Below, one piece after another: positions 18,017-28,168 of a DNA stretch of 64,000 nucleotides. This DNA comes from Fretibacter rubidus (lineage in GTDB: Bacteria > Pseudomonadota > Alphaproteobacteria > Caulobacterales > Maricaulaceae). The stretch spans positions 1,612,001-1,676,000 of the forward strand of contig NZ_CP163423.1 of assembly GCF_041429785.1 (NCBI RefSeq), in the 5' to 3' direction. The translations under genes and the position numbers were made by a program. Under the pieces are notes generated by a model. The model saw nothing but the letters and a program-made list of their open reading frames with translations, made no database searches and was not told the origin of the DNA. How positions within the stretch are numbered: the first letter of the stretch is position 1; each line of letters opens with the position of its first letter.

Positions 18017-19062
18017 TAAACGGCGTTCCAGTCCAAGATGACTTTGCCCGTCTGGCCCGTTTCCATTAAATCAAAAGCCTTTTGGAAATCCCGTGCAGGA
18101 AAACGGTGAGTGATCATCGGGCTGACGTCTAGCCCACTGTCCAGTAGCGCAAGCATTTTATACCAGGTCTCATACATCTGACGCCCGTAAATACCGCGCA
18201 AAGTAAGCGCTTTGCCGACGAGCTTTCCAAAATCAACAGGAAACGGTTTGGCGGGAATACCCAGCATAGCGATATTGCCGCCCATCAACATAACATCAAG
18301 CATTTGATTAAAGGCGGGCTCTGCCCCACTCATTTCCATGCCAACATCAAAACCCTCTTGCATACCAAGCTCAGCCATAACAGCGCGCAAGTCTTCGTTC
18401 ATTGTATTGACCATGCGAGTGCGCGTCGTAACTTTTTTCGCAAAATCGAGCCGCCAATCGTTGATGTCGGTCAGGACAATGCGCCGTGCGCCCGCCCGTT
18501 CAGCGACTGCGGCGGCCATAATGCCAATGGGGCCAGCCCCCGTAATCAAGACATCTTCACCGACCAAATCGAACGACAGCGCCGTATGCACGGCATTGCC
18601 CAGTGGGTCCATAATGGCCGCAATATCAAGCGGAAAATCATCCCCCAGCGGTATGACGTTAAATTCAGGCAGCGCCAGATATTGCGCAAAGGCGCCCGGT
18701 AAATTGACACCGATACCTTTGGTGTCGGGGTCCAAGTGAAATTTTCCCGCCCGTGCGTTGCGGGATTTACGGCCAACAACATGGCCTTCGCCCGTCACGC
18801 GCTGCCCGACCTTGACCCGGTTCACTGTCGAGCCAATGGCCGCCACTGTGCCGCCATATTCATGGCCGACCACCATAGGCACAGGCACGTTCTTTTGCGC
18901 CCAATCATCCCATTTATAAATATGCATATCCGTGCCGCAGATGGCGGTACGCTCAATTTTAATTAGCACCTCGTTGGGCGCAATCTCTGGCACAGGCACA
19001 TCCTGCATCCAGAGGCCTTTTTCAGCCTTTGCTTTGACTAGCGCTTTCATCATACCGCTCAT
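18016..19062 (-). CDS. tdh: L-threonine 3-dehydrogenase
   Basis: 348 aa zinc-dependent medium-chain dehydrogenase oxidising threonine to 2-amino-3-ketobutyrate. Catalytic zinc ligands in [18 protein letters not shown] and VVGHEYGG, Rossmann loop [11 protein letters not shown]. The start at 19062 overlaps the kbl stop by 4 bases (ATGA), arguing for translational coupling. Unusually, the region that normally holds the four-cysteine structural zinc site has no cysteine cluster ([14 protein letters not shown]), so that zinc is probably missing. Acts with Kbl to give glycine and acetyl-CoA. Confidence 0.92.
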   Translation of the reverse strand: MSGMMKALVKAKAEKGLWMQDVPVPEIAPNEVLIKIERTAICGTDMHIYKWDDWAQKNVPVPMVVGHEYGGTVAAIGSTVNRVKVGQRVTGEGHVVGRKSRNARAGKFHLDPDTKGIGVNLPGAFAQYLALPEFNVIPLGDDFPLDIAAIMDPLGNAVHTALSFDLVGEDVLITGAGPIGIMAAAVAERAGARRIVLTDINDWRLDFAKKVTTRTRMVNTMNEDLRAVMAELGMQEGFDVGMEMSGAEPAFNQMLDVMLMGGNIAMLGIPAKPFPVDFGKLVGKALTLRGIYGRQMYETWYKMLALLDSGLDVSPMITHRFPARDFQKAFDLMETGQTGKVILDWNAV

Positions 19063-20264
19063 GAGATAACACCTAATTCACGGCCGACTTTAGTAAAGGC
19101 GGCGATAGCGGTGTCGATATGCTCCGACGTATGCGCCGCGCTCATTTGGGTGCGGATGCGGGCTTTGCCTTTAGGGACAACAGGGAAGAAAAATCCCGTG
19201 ACGTAAATCCCCTCATCCATTAGCTGTGCCGCCATTTTCTGTGCAATGACGGCATCGCCTAGCATAACGGGTATAATTGGGTGATCGCCATCGGGTAATG
19301 TGAAACCTGCCTTAGTCATGCCGTCGCGGAATTGCTTGGCATTCGCGTTAATCTGGTCGCGCAATTCATCGCCCTGCTCCGCCATATCTATCGCCTTAAG
19401 ACTCGCGCCGACAATGGTCGGGGCCAAGGAATTAGAAAATAAATAAGGCCGAGAGCGTTGACGGAGCATATCAATGACGCCTTGCTTAGCACATGTAAAA
19501 CCGCCCATAGCCCCGCCGAGCGCTTTACCCAGCGTGCCTGTCAAAATATCGACACCGCCCAGAACGCCGCAATGCTCGGCAGAGCCGCGGCCCTTTTCGC
19601 CCATGAACCCTGTTGCGTGGCAATCATCGACCATCAGCAGCGCGCCGTATTTTTCTTTCAGCGTGATAATCTCTGGTAGTTTTGCGACAAAGCCGTCCAT
19701 CGAAAACACACCGTCAGTGGCAATCATAATATGGCGCGCACCGTCCGCTTTGGCTTGCTTTAGCTGCGCCTCTAAATCTTCCATATCACTTGTTTTATAA
19801 CGGTAGCGTTTGGCCTTACACAGGCGTATCCCGTCAATAATAGAGGCATGGTTTAGCGCATCAGATATAATCGCGTCCTCTGGCCCCAACAGTGGTTCAA
19901 ACAATCCGCCATTGGCATCAAAACAGGCGGCATATAAAATACAATCCTCGTAACCTAGCCAGCTTGCAAGACGCTGTTCCAGCTCTCTATGTTGTTCTTG
20001 TGTACCGCAGATAAAGCGGACAGAGGCCATACCAAAGCCGTGATCATCGAGCGCGTCTTTGCCCGCCTGTATAAGCGCGGGACTATCCGCGAGGCCGAGA
20101 TAGTTATTGGCACAGAAATTGATGACTTCTTGCGTCTTGCCATCCGTGGTCACCACAATATCGGCGGCTTGTTTGCTCGTGATGAGGCGCTCTGATTTAT
20201 ACAGGCCATCGGCTTTAATCGTGCTGAGTTCCGTTTGAATGTGATCAAAAAATGCAGCAGTCAT
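19059..20264 (-). CDS. kbl: Glycine C-acetyltransferase (2-amino-3-ketobutyrate CoA ligase)
   Basis: 401 aa alpha-oxoamine synthase, the same fold as the Spt at the left edge. Motifs: [22 protein letters not shown], cofactor-binding [12 protein letters not shown] and Schiff-base lysine in GTLGKALGG. Cleaves 2-amino-3-ketobutyrate from Tdh to glycine plus acetyl-CoA. The FICGTQEQH block and tdh downstream distinguish it from Spt and BioF. First gene of the kbl-tdh-nitroreductase group. Confidence 0.95.
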   Translation of the reverse strand: MTAAFFDHIQTELSTIKADGLYKSERLITSKQAADIVVTTDGKTQEVINFCANNYLGLADSPALIQAGKDALDDHGFGMASVRFICGTQEQHRELEQRLASWLGYEDCILYAACFDANGGLFEPLLGPEDAIISDALNHASIIDGIRLCKAKRYRYKTSDMEDLEAQLKQAKADGARHIMIATDGVFSMDGFVAKLPEIITLKEKYGALLMVDDCHATGFMGEKGRGSAEHCGVLGGVDILTGTLGKALGGAMGGFTCAKQGVIDMLRQRSRPYLFSNSLAPTIVGASLKAIDMAEQGDELRDQINANAKQFRDGMTKAGFTLPDGDHPIIPVMLGDAVIAQKMAAQLMDEGIYVTGFFFPVVPKGKARIRTQMSAAHTSEHIDTAIAAFTKVGRELGVIS

Positions 20265-20352
20265 AAGGCGTCTCCAGTAAAGATTTTCAATAGAGTGATA
20301 AACTGTTATACGCGCCTATCCACCTTCTAAATCTAACGAAAACACAAAAATT

Positions 20353-20964
20353 TTGCCTAAACTTGATGAATTATTGAAAGACATTCGCAGTTGCACCCAT
20401 TGCGCCCATTCAAATCCGCCTTTGCCCGTGACGCCAAATCCAATCATTCGTGCCAATCAAAAATCTAAAATACGCATCATAAGCCAAGCTCCGGGTATTT
20501 TGGCCCATAACATTTCTATGCCGTTTAATGATCCTAGCGGTCGTCGATTGCGCGATTGGTTAGGTGTGAATGAAGATACATTTTATAACGTTGATAATTT
20601 TTCCATCACGCCTATTGGGTTTTGTTTTCCCGGTAATGACACGAGTGGCGGTGACCTGCCGCCGCGCATCGAATGCGCGCCGCTTTGGCAGGACAAAGTG
20701 ACAACGGCCCTGCCCGGCACTCAATTAACCCTGTTGATCGGTCAATATGCACAGCGGCGATATTTGGGTCAGCAAGCCCATAAAACTCTGACAGAGACCG
20801 TGGCGCAGTGGCGGGATTACGGCCCCAATATTATCCCAATGCCGCACCCCAGTTGGCGCAATAATGCGTGGATTAAACGCCATGACTGGTTTGATGATTT
20901 GCTCACGCATTTAAAAGTGCGCGTTCAAGACATCATCACCGAAGCGTCCCATCGCGCCCCATAA
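20353..20964 (+). CDS. Fe-S cluster uracil-DNA glycosylase superfamily protein
   Basis: 203 aa. Four cysteines at 14, 17, 91 and 108 (C-x2-C and C-x16-C) match the 4Fe-4S pattern of family 4/5 uracil-DNA glycosylases. SQAPG is at the active-site A position, where family 4 has GEAPG, and the C-terminal MPHPSW supplies the HPS DNA-intercalation motif. It probably removes damaged bases, but the altered A motif leaves substrate uncertain. The only in-frame start before the first motif is a TTG with no good ribosome site; an in-frame stop lies 15 bases upstream. It overlaps the convergent pbpC gene by 29 bases. Confidence 0.8.
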   Translation: MPKLDELLKDIRSCTHCAHSNPPLPVTPNPIIRANQKSKIRIISQAPGILAHNISMPFNDPSGRRLRDWLGVNEDTFYNVDNFSITPIGFCFPGNDTSGGDLPPRIECAPLWQDKVTTALPGTQLTLLIGQYAQRRYLGQQAHKTLTETVAQWRDYGPNIIPMPHPSWRNNAWIKRHDWFDDLLTHLKVRVQDIITEASHRAP

Positions 20965-22963
20965 TCCGAACGCGTGAAGACGCGCTTTGTCCTGTGGCAT
21001 CTACGGCCTTAATCGTGAAAAATCCTTCGCGATCTGGTTTCCAGACAGACCCTGCCAGCGGCGCGGCATCGACGTAAAATCTGACATTCCCCTGATCTGA
21101 TGTTGCACTCAGCGTAAAGCCGCGCGTATCAGCGCCTAATTCAGCCGCGTAAATATCAGCGCCGTTTGGCGGGAATAAAATTTGCGGGCCAGTGAGCGCT
21201 GCGACTGTCGTTAAGCCAGACGGCGCATCGTCGTCTCGCTGGTAGGCTTTGGCTCTGGCCCTATGCGGCAAGCTATCGAAAATGCTGTAAAGGATAGGTG
21301 CTGCGGCTTTGCGCCCTGTCTGGCCCAAACGCGGCGCACCGTCGGGCCGTCCGACCCAAACGACAACGGTCCAATCATCCGTATAACCCGCCGCCCATGC
21401 GTCGCGAAATCCGTAAGACGTCCCCGTCTTATAGGCGATATCGACCCCGTTTTTTGACAGCCACCCCGGCACATATCCGCTTGGGGTTGGCGATTGGCGC
21501 AGAGCCTTCGTTATATTGGCTGCCGTTTTTGGGCTGACCAGCGACACCGCTTTTGATTGCGGGCTATCCTCTATCCAACGCAGCGCGCGGGCCTGACCAT
21601 CATTGGCGAGCGCCGCATAAAGCACGGCAACATCATTCACCGACAACCCTGCTCCGCCTAGTGCCAAAGCAAGCCCCGCCTGTTCAGAGCCATCGCCAAG
21701 CCGCGTCATATCCACGCCCGTTGCCAGCAGTGATTGCTCTAGCCTTTTACCGCCAATTTTATCAAGTATAGCCACAGCGGGCACGTTCAAACTGTGGCGC
21801 AGCGCCTCATCAATACGGACCTGACCATGATAGCGGCGGTCAAAATTTTCAGGACGGTAATTACCAAATCGGGTGGGCGCGTCATTCACACGACTACCCA
21901 GCGATATAATACCGTCATCCATAGCAAGGCCGTAGATAAAGGGTTTGAGGGTCGAGCCGGGACTGCGGCTTTGGCGGGTCATATCAATCCACCCCCCCGG
22001 ACGTGTGCGGTCTGATGATGCCAAATGCGCGCGCACAGCCATGGACCGGTTATCGACAATGGTCACGGCAATGTTAGTGGGGCTTTCAATGTCCCGCATT
22101 ACGCGCATGGCCAGAGCTTCCACTGTGTTTTGCAGATCATAATCCAATGTTGTGGTAACGCGGGCTCCGCGCTCAGCAAGGCCGTAAGCGGTTATCCATG
22201 CGCGCTCGGGCATAGCGCTTCGCGATACATGCAGCGGGCTAACGGACGCTTCTTTGAAGGTCTGCGCGCTCAACAGCCCTTTGGCGTTTAGCTTTGCCAA
22301 GACTGCGTTACGGGCGGCTTTGGCGGTTTTGGGGTTGCGGTCTGGGCGGCGGGCCTCTGGTGATTGCGGCAGGGCGATAAGCAGCGCTATGTCTTCAGTC
22401 GTCAGTTGGTCTGGCGCTTTACCCAAATATAGACGCGTGGCAGCTTCGACCCCTTCGATATTGCCGCCGTAAGGGGTATGAGTCAGATAGGCCGCGAGTA
22501 TCTCGTCTTTACTCAGCCAAAGCTCTATTTGCACAGCGCGAATGGTTTCAATGACTTTAGACCGCAGATTTCGCGGGCGCGGTTCTAATTGCCGTATCAA
22601 CTGCATAGTGATGGTCGACGCGCCAGAGACCGCTTCGCCCTCACGCAACCATGTGCGCGCGGCCCGTATCACGGCAATCGGGTCAACGCCGCTATGGTCG
22701 TAAAACCGCTTATCCTCGACCGCGATAACGGCCTTGATAAAACTTGGATCAATCGCGTCTAAATCTGCGGGAATGCGCCATGTCCCGTCCTCTACCGTAA
22801 AGCCCGATAACCACCGCCCATCACGGTCCTGGACCACAGATGATACATGGCCCGCAGCGGTGAGCGACGGCGGCACGGCGATGTTGAGCGCAAACAATAG
22901 CGCGAGACAGCCTAGCAAGACTACGCCCCATCGTTGTCGCCGCTGCCAAACCTTAAGGAGCAT
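20936..22963 (-). CDS. pbpC: Penicillin-binding protein 1C
   Basis: 675 aa bifunctional peptidoglycan synthase. N-terminal membrane anchor (residues ~12-30); glycosyltransferase domain with VEDKRFYDHSGVDP, GASTITMQL and ELWLSKDEIL; transpeptidase with the nucleophile in SPGSTLKPF, SLN and KTGTS; and a C-terminal PBP1C beta domain of ~90 residues. Its start codon overlaps the stop of the alpha-2-macroglobulin gene by one base (TAATG). This pairing is conserved in gram-negatives and links cell-wall repair with a protease trap. Confidence 0.96.
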   Translation of the reverse strand: MLLKVWQRRQRWGVVLLGCLALLFALNIAVPPSLTAAGHVSSVVQDRDGRWLSGFTVEDGTWRIPADLDAIDPSFIKAVIAVEDKRFYDHSGVDPIAVIRAARTWLREGEAVSGASTITMQLIRQLEPRPRNLRSKVIETIRAVQIELWLSKDEILAAYLTHTPYGGNIEGVEAATRLYLGKAPDQLTTEDIALLIALPQSPEARRPDRNPKTAKAARNAVLAKLNAKGLLSAQTFKEASVSPLHVSRSAMPERAWITAYGLAERGARVTTTLDYDLQNTVEALAMRVMRDIESPTNIAVTIVDNRSMAVRAHLASSDRTRPGGWIDMTRQSRSPGSTLKPFIYGLAMDDGIISLGSRVNDAPTRFGNYRPENFDRRYHGQVRIDEALRHSLNVPAVAILDKIGGKRLEQSLLATGVDMTRLGDGSEQAGLALALGGAGLSVNDVAVLYAALANDGQARALRWIEDSPQSKAVSLVSPKTAANITKALRQSPTPSGYVPGWLSKNGVDIAYKTGTSYGFRDAWAAGYTDDWTVVVWVGRPDGAPRLGQTGRKAAAPILYSIFDSLPHRARAKAYQRDDDAPSGLTTVAALTGPQILFPPNGADIYAAELGADTRGFTLSATSDQGNVRFYVDAAPLAGSVWKPDREGFFTIKAVDATGQSASSRVRIMGRDGTLR

Positions 22964-25900
22964 TACAGCGTGCCGGGCCCAGTAATGCGCATACGGCTTG
23001 CCTCTGTCACGGCGCTGTCTTGTGGGCGGTACATATCTTCGACCACAACACCGGGATTGACAAAATCACCCGGTGTTACGGCGCGAATGATATAGGCGGC
23101 GCGGTAATCATCAGTGCGGTAGGTCTGACGCGAGGCGATGAAACGGTCATCGCGGGCTTCCATAATATCAAAGTCAGAGAGGCTACCAAGGAATGGATAC
23201 GGCCCCTCTGTGCGTTCACCGTAACGCACGACAACAGCGTCTTTGGGACGCAAAACAGTTTCAATTTCGACCCCCGCAGGCAGCAGGTCCGCGACGACGG
23301 CCATACGAGAGCGCCGCGCGGTGGAGTTAAAATCAATCCGCACAATGGCGCGATCGCCTTGTTTTAGGCGTCGCACGTCCATCGGCTCACCGCTCATGGA
23401 GAGGTAAGTTTTAGACGCCTCAATGCCCGCCGATATAGGCTCTGGCGCAGAGATTGGCGCCCCGCTATAACTCAGCGTCGCGTAGACAGTCATGTCGCTC
23501 TCATTTGTGAATGTCGGCCCCGATACTAGATTTGGGTCCAAGTCAGTGTCATAGAGCTTCGCCCCGACAAGCGTGTTGCTTTCATAAAGCGTTATACCCG
23601 TAGCGCTTATTGACGGGGTCTCAACGCCCTGCATCAACGCTTGCATCGCTAGAATGACATAGGCTTTTTCTTGGGTATTCAACCTATCAGCTTTATCAAG
23701 GCTAGCTAAGAATGCTGGCAGCATCGCGTCAAGGCTGGCTTGGCTATCCACTTCGGAAGCAGCGGCAATAAAGCCGCCATTATCTCGCAGCGGTGACTGG
23801 TAATAATCCCGCCCCGATTGATAGCCTTTCGCCGCCAGGCCTGCCTCGAAGCTACGTTGCGCGCGGCCATTATCGCCCATCATAGACAGGGCTGCGCCGA
23901 GATAAGCATGAGACACGGGTGTTTTCATATCCGCGCTATGACGGTCAAAATGATAGCGCATCGTTGGCAGCGATCCTCGCCCAGCGCGGGTTAAAACGTA
24001 ATGAGCGTAAGCCGCAGCCTCGGCCTTTTCGCGGACATTGTCCTCGGACTGACTATTATAGGGATCTGTTTGAAAGCGGTAATTCACATTGGGATAGCGC
24101 GGCATGCGCGATATTTCAGCAACCGCGTTGTAGCTACGCTCAAGCACATCTTTTGGCACGGCGTAGCCTTGCGTCTGCGCCTCTTGTAAGAAAAACGTGA
24201 CGTGCACGCCTAGCCAGGCCCGTGCGTCGCCGTCGCCTTCCCGCCACAATCCAAAAACACCTTGCGGGTCTTGGCGATTGGCAAGGCGGTTAATCGCTTT
24301 GCGTAGACCTCTGACATGGGTCGCTGTACCCTGCCCGCGTGTCTGTTCAAATCCGCCGAGCACCTCTGTATATAAAAGCGGCAAAGCGGTTGCGACGGTT
24401 TGTTCCGTGCAGCCATAAGGATAACGCGCCAGCGAATTGACATAGGGCTTGGGATCAAGCCCTGCGACATGAGAAAACGACACATCAATATCGACACTGC
24501 CGCGCACAAAATCACCGTTTATGCGGCTCTGGTCTAGCGTCAGTGTCTCGCCCGCGGCTAGCGCGATAATGTCTGAGCGTGTCACAGGACGGTAGGGTGT
24601 GCGGGTCTGTATAGGAAAGTCTGAAACCGCGCTATAGCCCGATGGGCCAGAGACATTGAGCGTCATATTATCAACACCCAATGACTTGGCCGTTAGGGTG
24701 ATTTTATCTTCACCGCGCGCAGCTTGTGGAAGGTCGATGGTCACGGCGTCCCCGGATTCGACAAATATATCCGTTGATAGCGCGGCGGTATAAGTCCCAG
24801 CCGCACCTTCGACATTATCAAGAGAAATCGTCGCTTGCGCTGTGTCACCAGGGGCAAGGAAACGCGGGAGGCCAACGATGGCAGGGACTTTGTCGCGCAC
24901 AGTCACAGGACGCGAAGCGCTGCCCACAGCGCTCTCACTCCATGCGGTCGCCATTAATCGCAATTCGCCGTTAAAGTCGGGTATGTCAAAGCTGACCACG
25001 GCCTTGCCGTTTTTAACCGCCACAGGCCCCTCAAACAAAGCAACAGTGCGGGTCGGCACAGCCGTTAAGCCTTCACCGCCGAGGCCGTCACCGCCAGAAT
25101 TGGCCATAGCAGGCGCCCCGAGATTGGGGTTAAGCAGACGGGCGTAATCATCATAAATCTCTAATCCCAACGCTTTTTTAGCAAAAAGTGTCTTAGCCGC
25201 TTCGGGGGATCTATATTTGGTGAGTTGCAAAATGCCTTCGTCCACGGCGGCAAAGCTCATATAGACGCTTTCCCCGCGTGGGGCGTTATCCACTGACACA
25301 GTAAAGTCATGCGTCTCGCGCGGACGAATAAGGTCCGGCGTGTCAATCGACAGGTTTAATGTCTGATCCGACCGGTCTAGCGCAATATAGCTAATCCCCA
25401 CGGCGCGGCGCGGAACGGGTCTATCCGCCACGTCACGCGGTGTATAAAGCGTCAGCATGGCATAGACGCCCTCGCCCCAAGCCTTATCAAATGGCAGCGT
25501 GATTTGTGACCCGCCCGCAGCCAGTTCAACGGTTTGTATCAAGTGAATATCTTGCCCCGCAATCACCAGTTCGCCTTGGCCCGCATATGGCGCGTTAATA
25601 TCAAGAGTGAAGCGCTCGCCCACATTCAGCGGCTCGCTCGGGCCAGCCATTTGGATTTGGTCCGGCGCATCGGATTTTTCGCCGCTGCCCCACCCCACAC
25701 TAAAGCGGTAGCTGCTTTCTGATCCCGTAGCTGATGTCACGACAAGGCGGTAGCTGCCCCAATCAAGGCGCTGTGAAAACTGCGCTGGAATGTCGGCGGC
25801 AATATCCAAAGTGCCTGTGTTTATGACGGTATCGATGACATCACGACGGTAACGCCAGCGTGACCCTTGGCGGAACCATTGATAATCCCAATCTTCCTCA

Positions 25901-27921
25901 ATAAGGCTATAAGTCACCTCGGCATTTATCCGCTCGCCAAGCCTATCTACGGCGACAAGCGCCAAGGACGCGGGCTTGCCTTTGGCAAAGCGCGCTTGAC
26001 CTGTGTCAGTTTTCAGACCGATATATTCAGACTGTGTACGCACAGGCAGACGCAGACTATCGCGCGTATAGCGACCCCCAGGTTCCGCGACTCCCGCAGT
26101 GATTTCCGCACGCAGAGGATAGCTGGTCTTGATATTTTGGTTCTTAATATCAAGCGGCAGTGTCACAAGGCCTTTGCCGTCGGTTGTCGCGCCGCCCATA
26201 TCAAGAAGCTGTTCTCGAAAATCACTGCCCGCTGGACCAAAACTATAGTCTTTGAAATCGGCAAAAGGGTTTGGGTCGATACGTAGACGCGCCTCTGCCT
26301 CTGCTGCCAATCCTGCGCCAGGCGCACCATAGAGAAATTGCGCGTCAATTGTGACGTCACGAATATCATCGGCATCCATTGGGCTCTCATGCGTCTTGAG
26401 AGTTAAGCGTAATTTTTGCGGGACGAAATCCTCGACCGCAAAGCGTGTTTGCGAGATTTGCCCAATACCGTCAGCGTTTATGACAATAGACCATTGACCG
26501 CGTGCTGCTGAACTTGGCACATTATAGCGATATGTCAGCCCGCCTGCTTGCGACGCCAAGGCCTCTTGATCGATACGAGCCGTTTCCATGATAACGCCGT
26601 TTGGGCGCGTGACCTCTAGGCTGACGGGGCGGTCTGCAACAGCGTAGCCTTTTTCATCGCGGAGTAATGCTGTAAATTCGACGGTTTCGCCTGGGCGATA
26701 AACGCCGCGTTCCGTATAGGCGAAAACATCAATCGGGCCAGAGACGGTACGCCCATCAACATCATAGCGCGATAAATCCAGCGGGCTACGGTTTAGCTCT
26801 AGCACGGCGTAATCACCCGACGTGCCGTAAGCCATGACGGTACGGGGTCGTAGCACTCCTTGGCCTTTCATGATCGCAGCGTCAAAGCTAGCGCGGCCAG
26901 ACCTGTCCGATTGGGTCGTCGCCAAGATTTCATTATTGGCCGCAATCAGGGTCAGCGTCACATTTGGCCTTAAGGCTGCGCTATCAATTGAGCGCACAGA
27001 GACAGAGAGGCCGCTATCGCTGCGATATGACGTCAGGGCCAAATCGGTAGACACAATCCACCGCCACGCCCGCGCCACTTTATCTTCATTGGGCTCATGT
27101 TCGCGTTCTGCAGTGACAATATAGGCGCCTGCTTCAAGCTCACCAATAAGCTCGCGCATGGGGAGGACTGTTGTGACCTTCTGATTGCGCAAGGATTTCA
27201 CAGGCAGCGTGCCTGTCCAGACTTGGCGGCGCAAATCAGAGCCCGCATCTTGACCGTCCCACGACCATTCGCCGTCTAGCGTGGCCTTGCCCGCATCCAA
27301 ATTGCGGCGCGCAAGCATACGGTCAGACACGCGGTATATCGTGACATCCAAGGCGTCGACGTTAATCGTCTCTAGCGCCAAGCCCTGCGCGTTAATACGC
27401 GGCAAGATTACACCCTCACCCGCGAAGCCGACAAAGGCAGGTTTATCGCCAAAGCTAACCTCGCGCATTACATCTTGATTGAGGGATAAGCCGTTCGCTG
27501 CACTGAGGCCTGATTTCCACGAAACGTCATAGGTCTCTGTATAGCTAAAGCCAACAAGGCATAGCGTGTCGCCTGCAACGGTAAGCGTAAGCGGCGCAGT
27601 GGGAATGACCGTGAAAAAATCACGCAACGCCACGGATTGGTCACTGTCAAAGCTAGCGTTGAAGTTAAAACACTGCGTTGGGCTGTCGGCATTGTCATTA
27701 ATCTGCGCTGACAAAAGCCGTAAACTGTCTGGTGTGGTTTGCGCGGGCAGCTCTGATGTTATGTCCTGCGGCCGCGCGTCTTGCGTAGGTGCTGTAGCGA
27801 CAATATCCATATTCGCGACAGGCGAGGATGAGGCCGTCGGGTTGTAAAAGTGATAACCCGCCCACCCTGCAAGGATAAAGGCGGCAATGCCCAAAATGAC
27901 GAATTTAATTGGATTTTTCAT
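22963..27921 (-). CDS. Bacterial alpha-2-macroglobulin (YfhM-like protease trap)
   Basis: 1652 aa, the longest gene here. An N-terminal membrane helix (residues 5-22) tethers it to the inner membrane. There is no lipobox cysteine, unlike the E. coli lipoprotein form. A long array of MG beta domains follows, then the thioester site YGCTEQ in the C-terminal alpha-helical domain. Cleavage of a bait region by an attacking protease exposes the thioester, which captures the protease covalently. The start at 27921 is chosen over in-frame ATGs up to 28056 because it has a GAGGG ribosome site and a clean membrane anchor. Translationally coupled to pbpC. Confidence 0.94.
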   Translation of the reverse strand: MKNPIKFVILGIAAFILAGWAGYHFYNPTASSSPVANMDIVATAPTQDARPQDITSELPAQTTPDSLRLLSAQINDNADSPTQCFNFNASFDSDQSVALRDFFTVIPTAPLTLTVAGDTLCLVGFSYTETYDVSWKSGLSAANGLSLNQDVMREVSFGDKPAFVGFAGEGVILPRINAQGLALETINVDALDVTIYRVSDRMLARRNLDAGKATLDGEWSWDGQDAGSDLRRQVWTGTLPVKSLRNQKVTTVLPMRELIGELEAGAYIVTAEREHEPNEDKVARAWRWIVSTDLALTSYRSDSGLSVSVRSIDSAALRPNVTLTLIAANNEILATTQSDRSGRASFDAAIMKGQGVLRPRTVMAYGTSGDYAVLELNRSPLDLSRYDVDGRTVSGPIDVFAYTERGVYRPGETVEFTALLRDEKGYAVADRPVSLEVTRPNGVIMETARIDQEALASQAGGLTYRYNVPSSAARGQWSIVINADGIGQISQTRFAVEDFVPQKLRLTLKTHESPMDADDIRDVTIDAQFLYGAPGAGLAAEAEARLRIDPNPFADFKDYSFGPAGSDFREQLLDMGGATTDGKGLVTLPLDIKNQNIKTSYPLRAEITAGVAEPGGRYTRDSLRLPVRTQSEYIGLKTDTGQARFAKGKPASLALVAVDRLGERINAEVTYSLIEEDWDYQWFRQGSRWRYRRDVIDTVINTGTLDIAADIPAQFSQRLDWGSYRLVVTSATGSESSYRFSVGWGSGEKSDAPDQIQMAGPSEPLNVGERFTLDINAPYAGQGELVIAGQDIHLIQTVELAAGGSQITLPFDKAWGEGVYAMLTLYTPRDVADRPVPRRAVGISYIALDRSDQTLNLSIDTPDLIRPRETHDFTVSVDNAPRGESVYMSFAAVDEGILQLTKYRSPEAAKTLFAKKALGLEIYDDYARLLNPNLGAPAMANSGGDGLGGEGLTAVPTRTVALFEGPVAVKNGKAVVSFDIPDFNGELRLMATAWSESAVGSASRPVTVRDKVPAIVGLPRFLAPGDTAQATISLDNVEGAAGTYTAALSTDIFVESGDAVTIDLPQAARGEDKITLTAKSLGVDNMTLNVSGPSGYSAVSDFPIQTRTPYRPVTRSDIIALAAGETLTLDQSRINGDFVRGSVDIDVSFSHVAGLDPKPYVNSLARYPYGCTEQTVATALPLLYTEVLGGFEQTRGQGTATHVRGLRKAINRLANRQDPQGVFGLWREGDGDARAWLGVHVTFFLQEAQTQGYAVPKDVLERSYNAVAEISRMPRYPNVNYRFQTDPYNSQSEDNVREKAEAAAYAHYVLTRAGRGSLPTMRYHFDRHSADMKTPVSHAYLGAALSMMGDNGRAQRSFEAGLAAKGYQSGRDYYQSPLRDNGGFIAAASEVDSQASLDAMLPAFLASLDKADRLNTQEKAYVILAMQALMQGVETPSISATGITLYESNTLVGAKLYDTDLDPNLVSGPTFTNESDMTVYATLSYSGAPISAPEPISAGIEASKTYLSMSGEPMDVRRLKQGDRAIVRIDFNSTARRSRMAVVADLLPAGVEIETVLRPKDAVVVRYGERTEGPYPFLGSLSDFDIMEARDDRFIASRQTYRTDDYRAAYIIRAVTPGDFVNPGVVVEDMYRPQDSAVTEASRMRITGPGTL

Positions 27922-28168
27922 ATGGCCCTCGCTCATGACGCTACCGATCATGTTTTCTACATCTGCGTTTATACTGATTCTTGCCATTTGTTTCGGGCTG
28001 CGTCGTGACCAAACAAAGGTATCGCTATGGCATGAATATGGCGCTGGAAAGACCAATAAAATTTACCACGCCTTAACTACAAAGCTAAACGAGGTTTTCA
28101 GACACATCCCCTATATCTCGTCCATCACCGGGAATAACTCGGGACAATTGACTAATTGGGAATATAAT

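Noticed and set aside
27887-28168. N-terminal extension of the secreted protein frame from 27887
   Set aside because: It would run through the divergent alpha-2-macroglobulin start and hide a good signal peptide; the ATG at 28169 is preferred.
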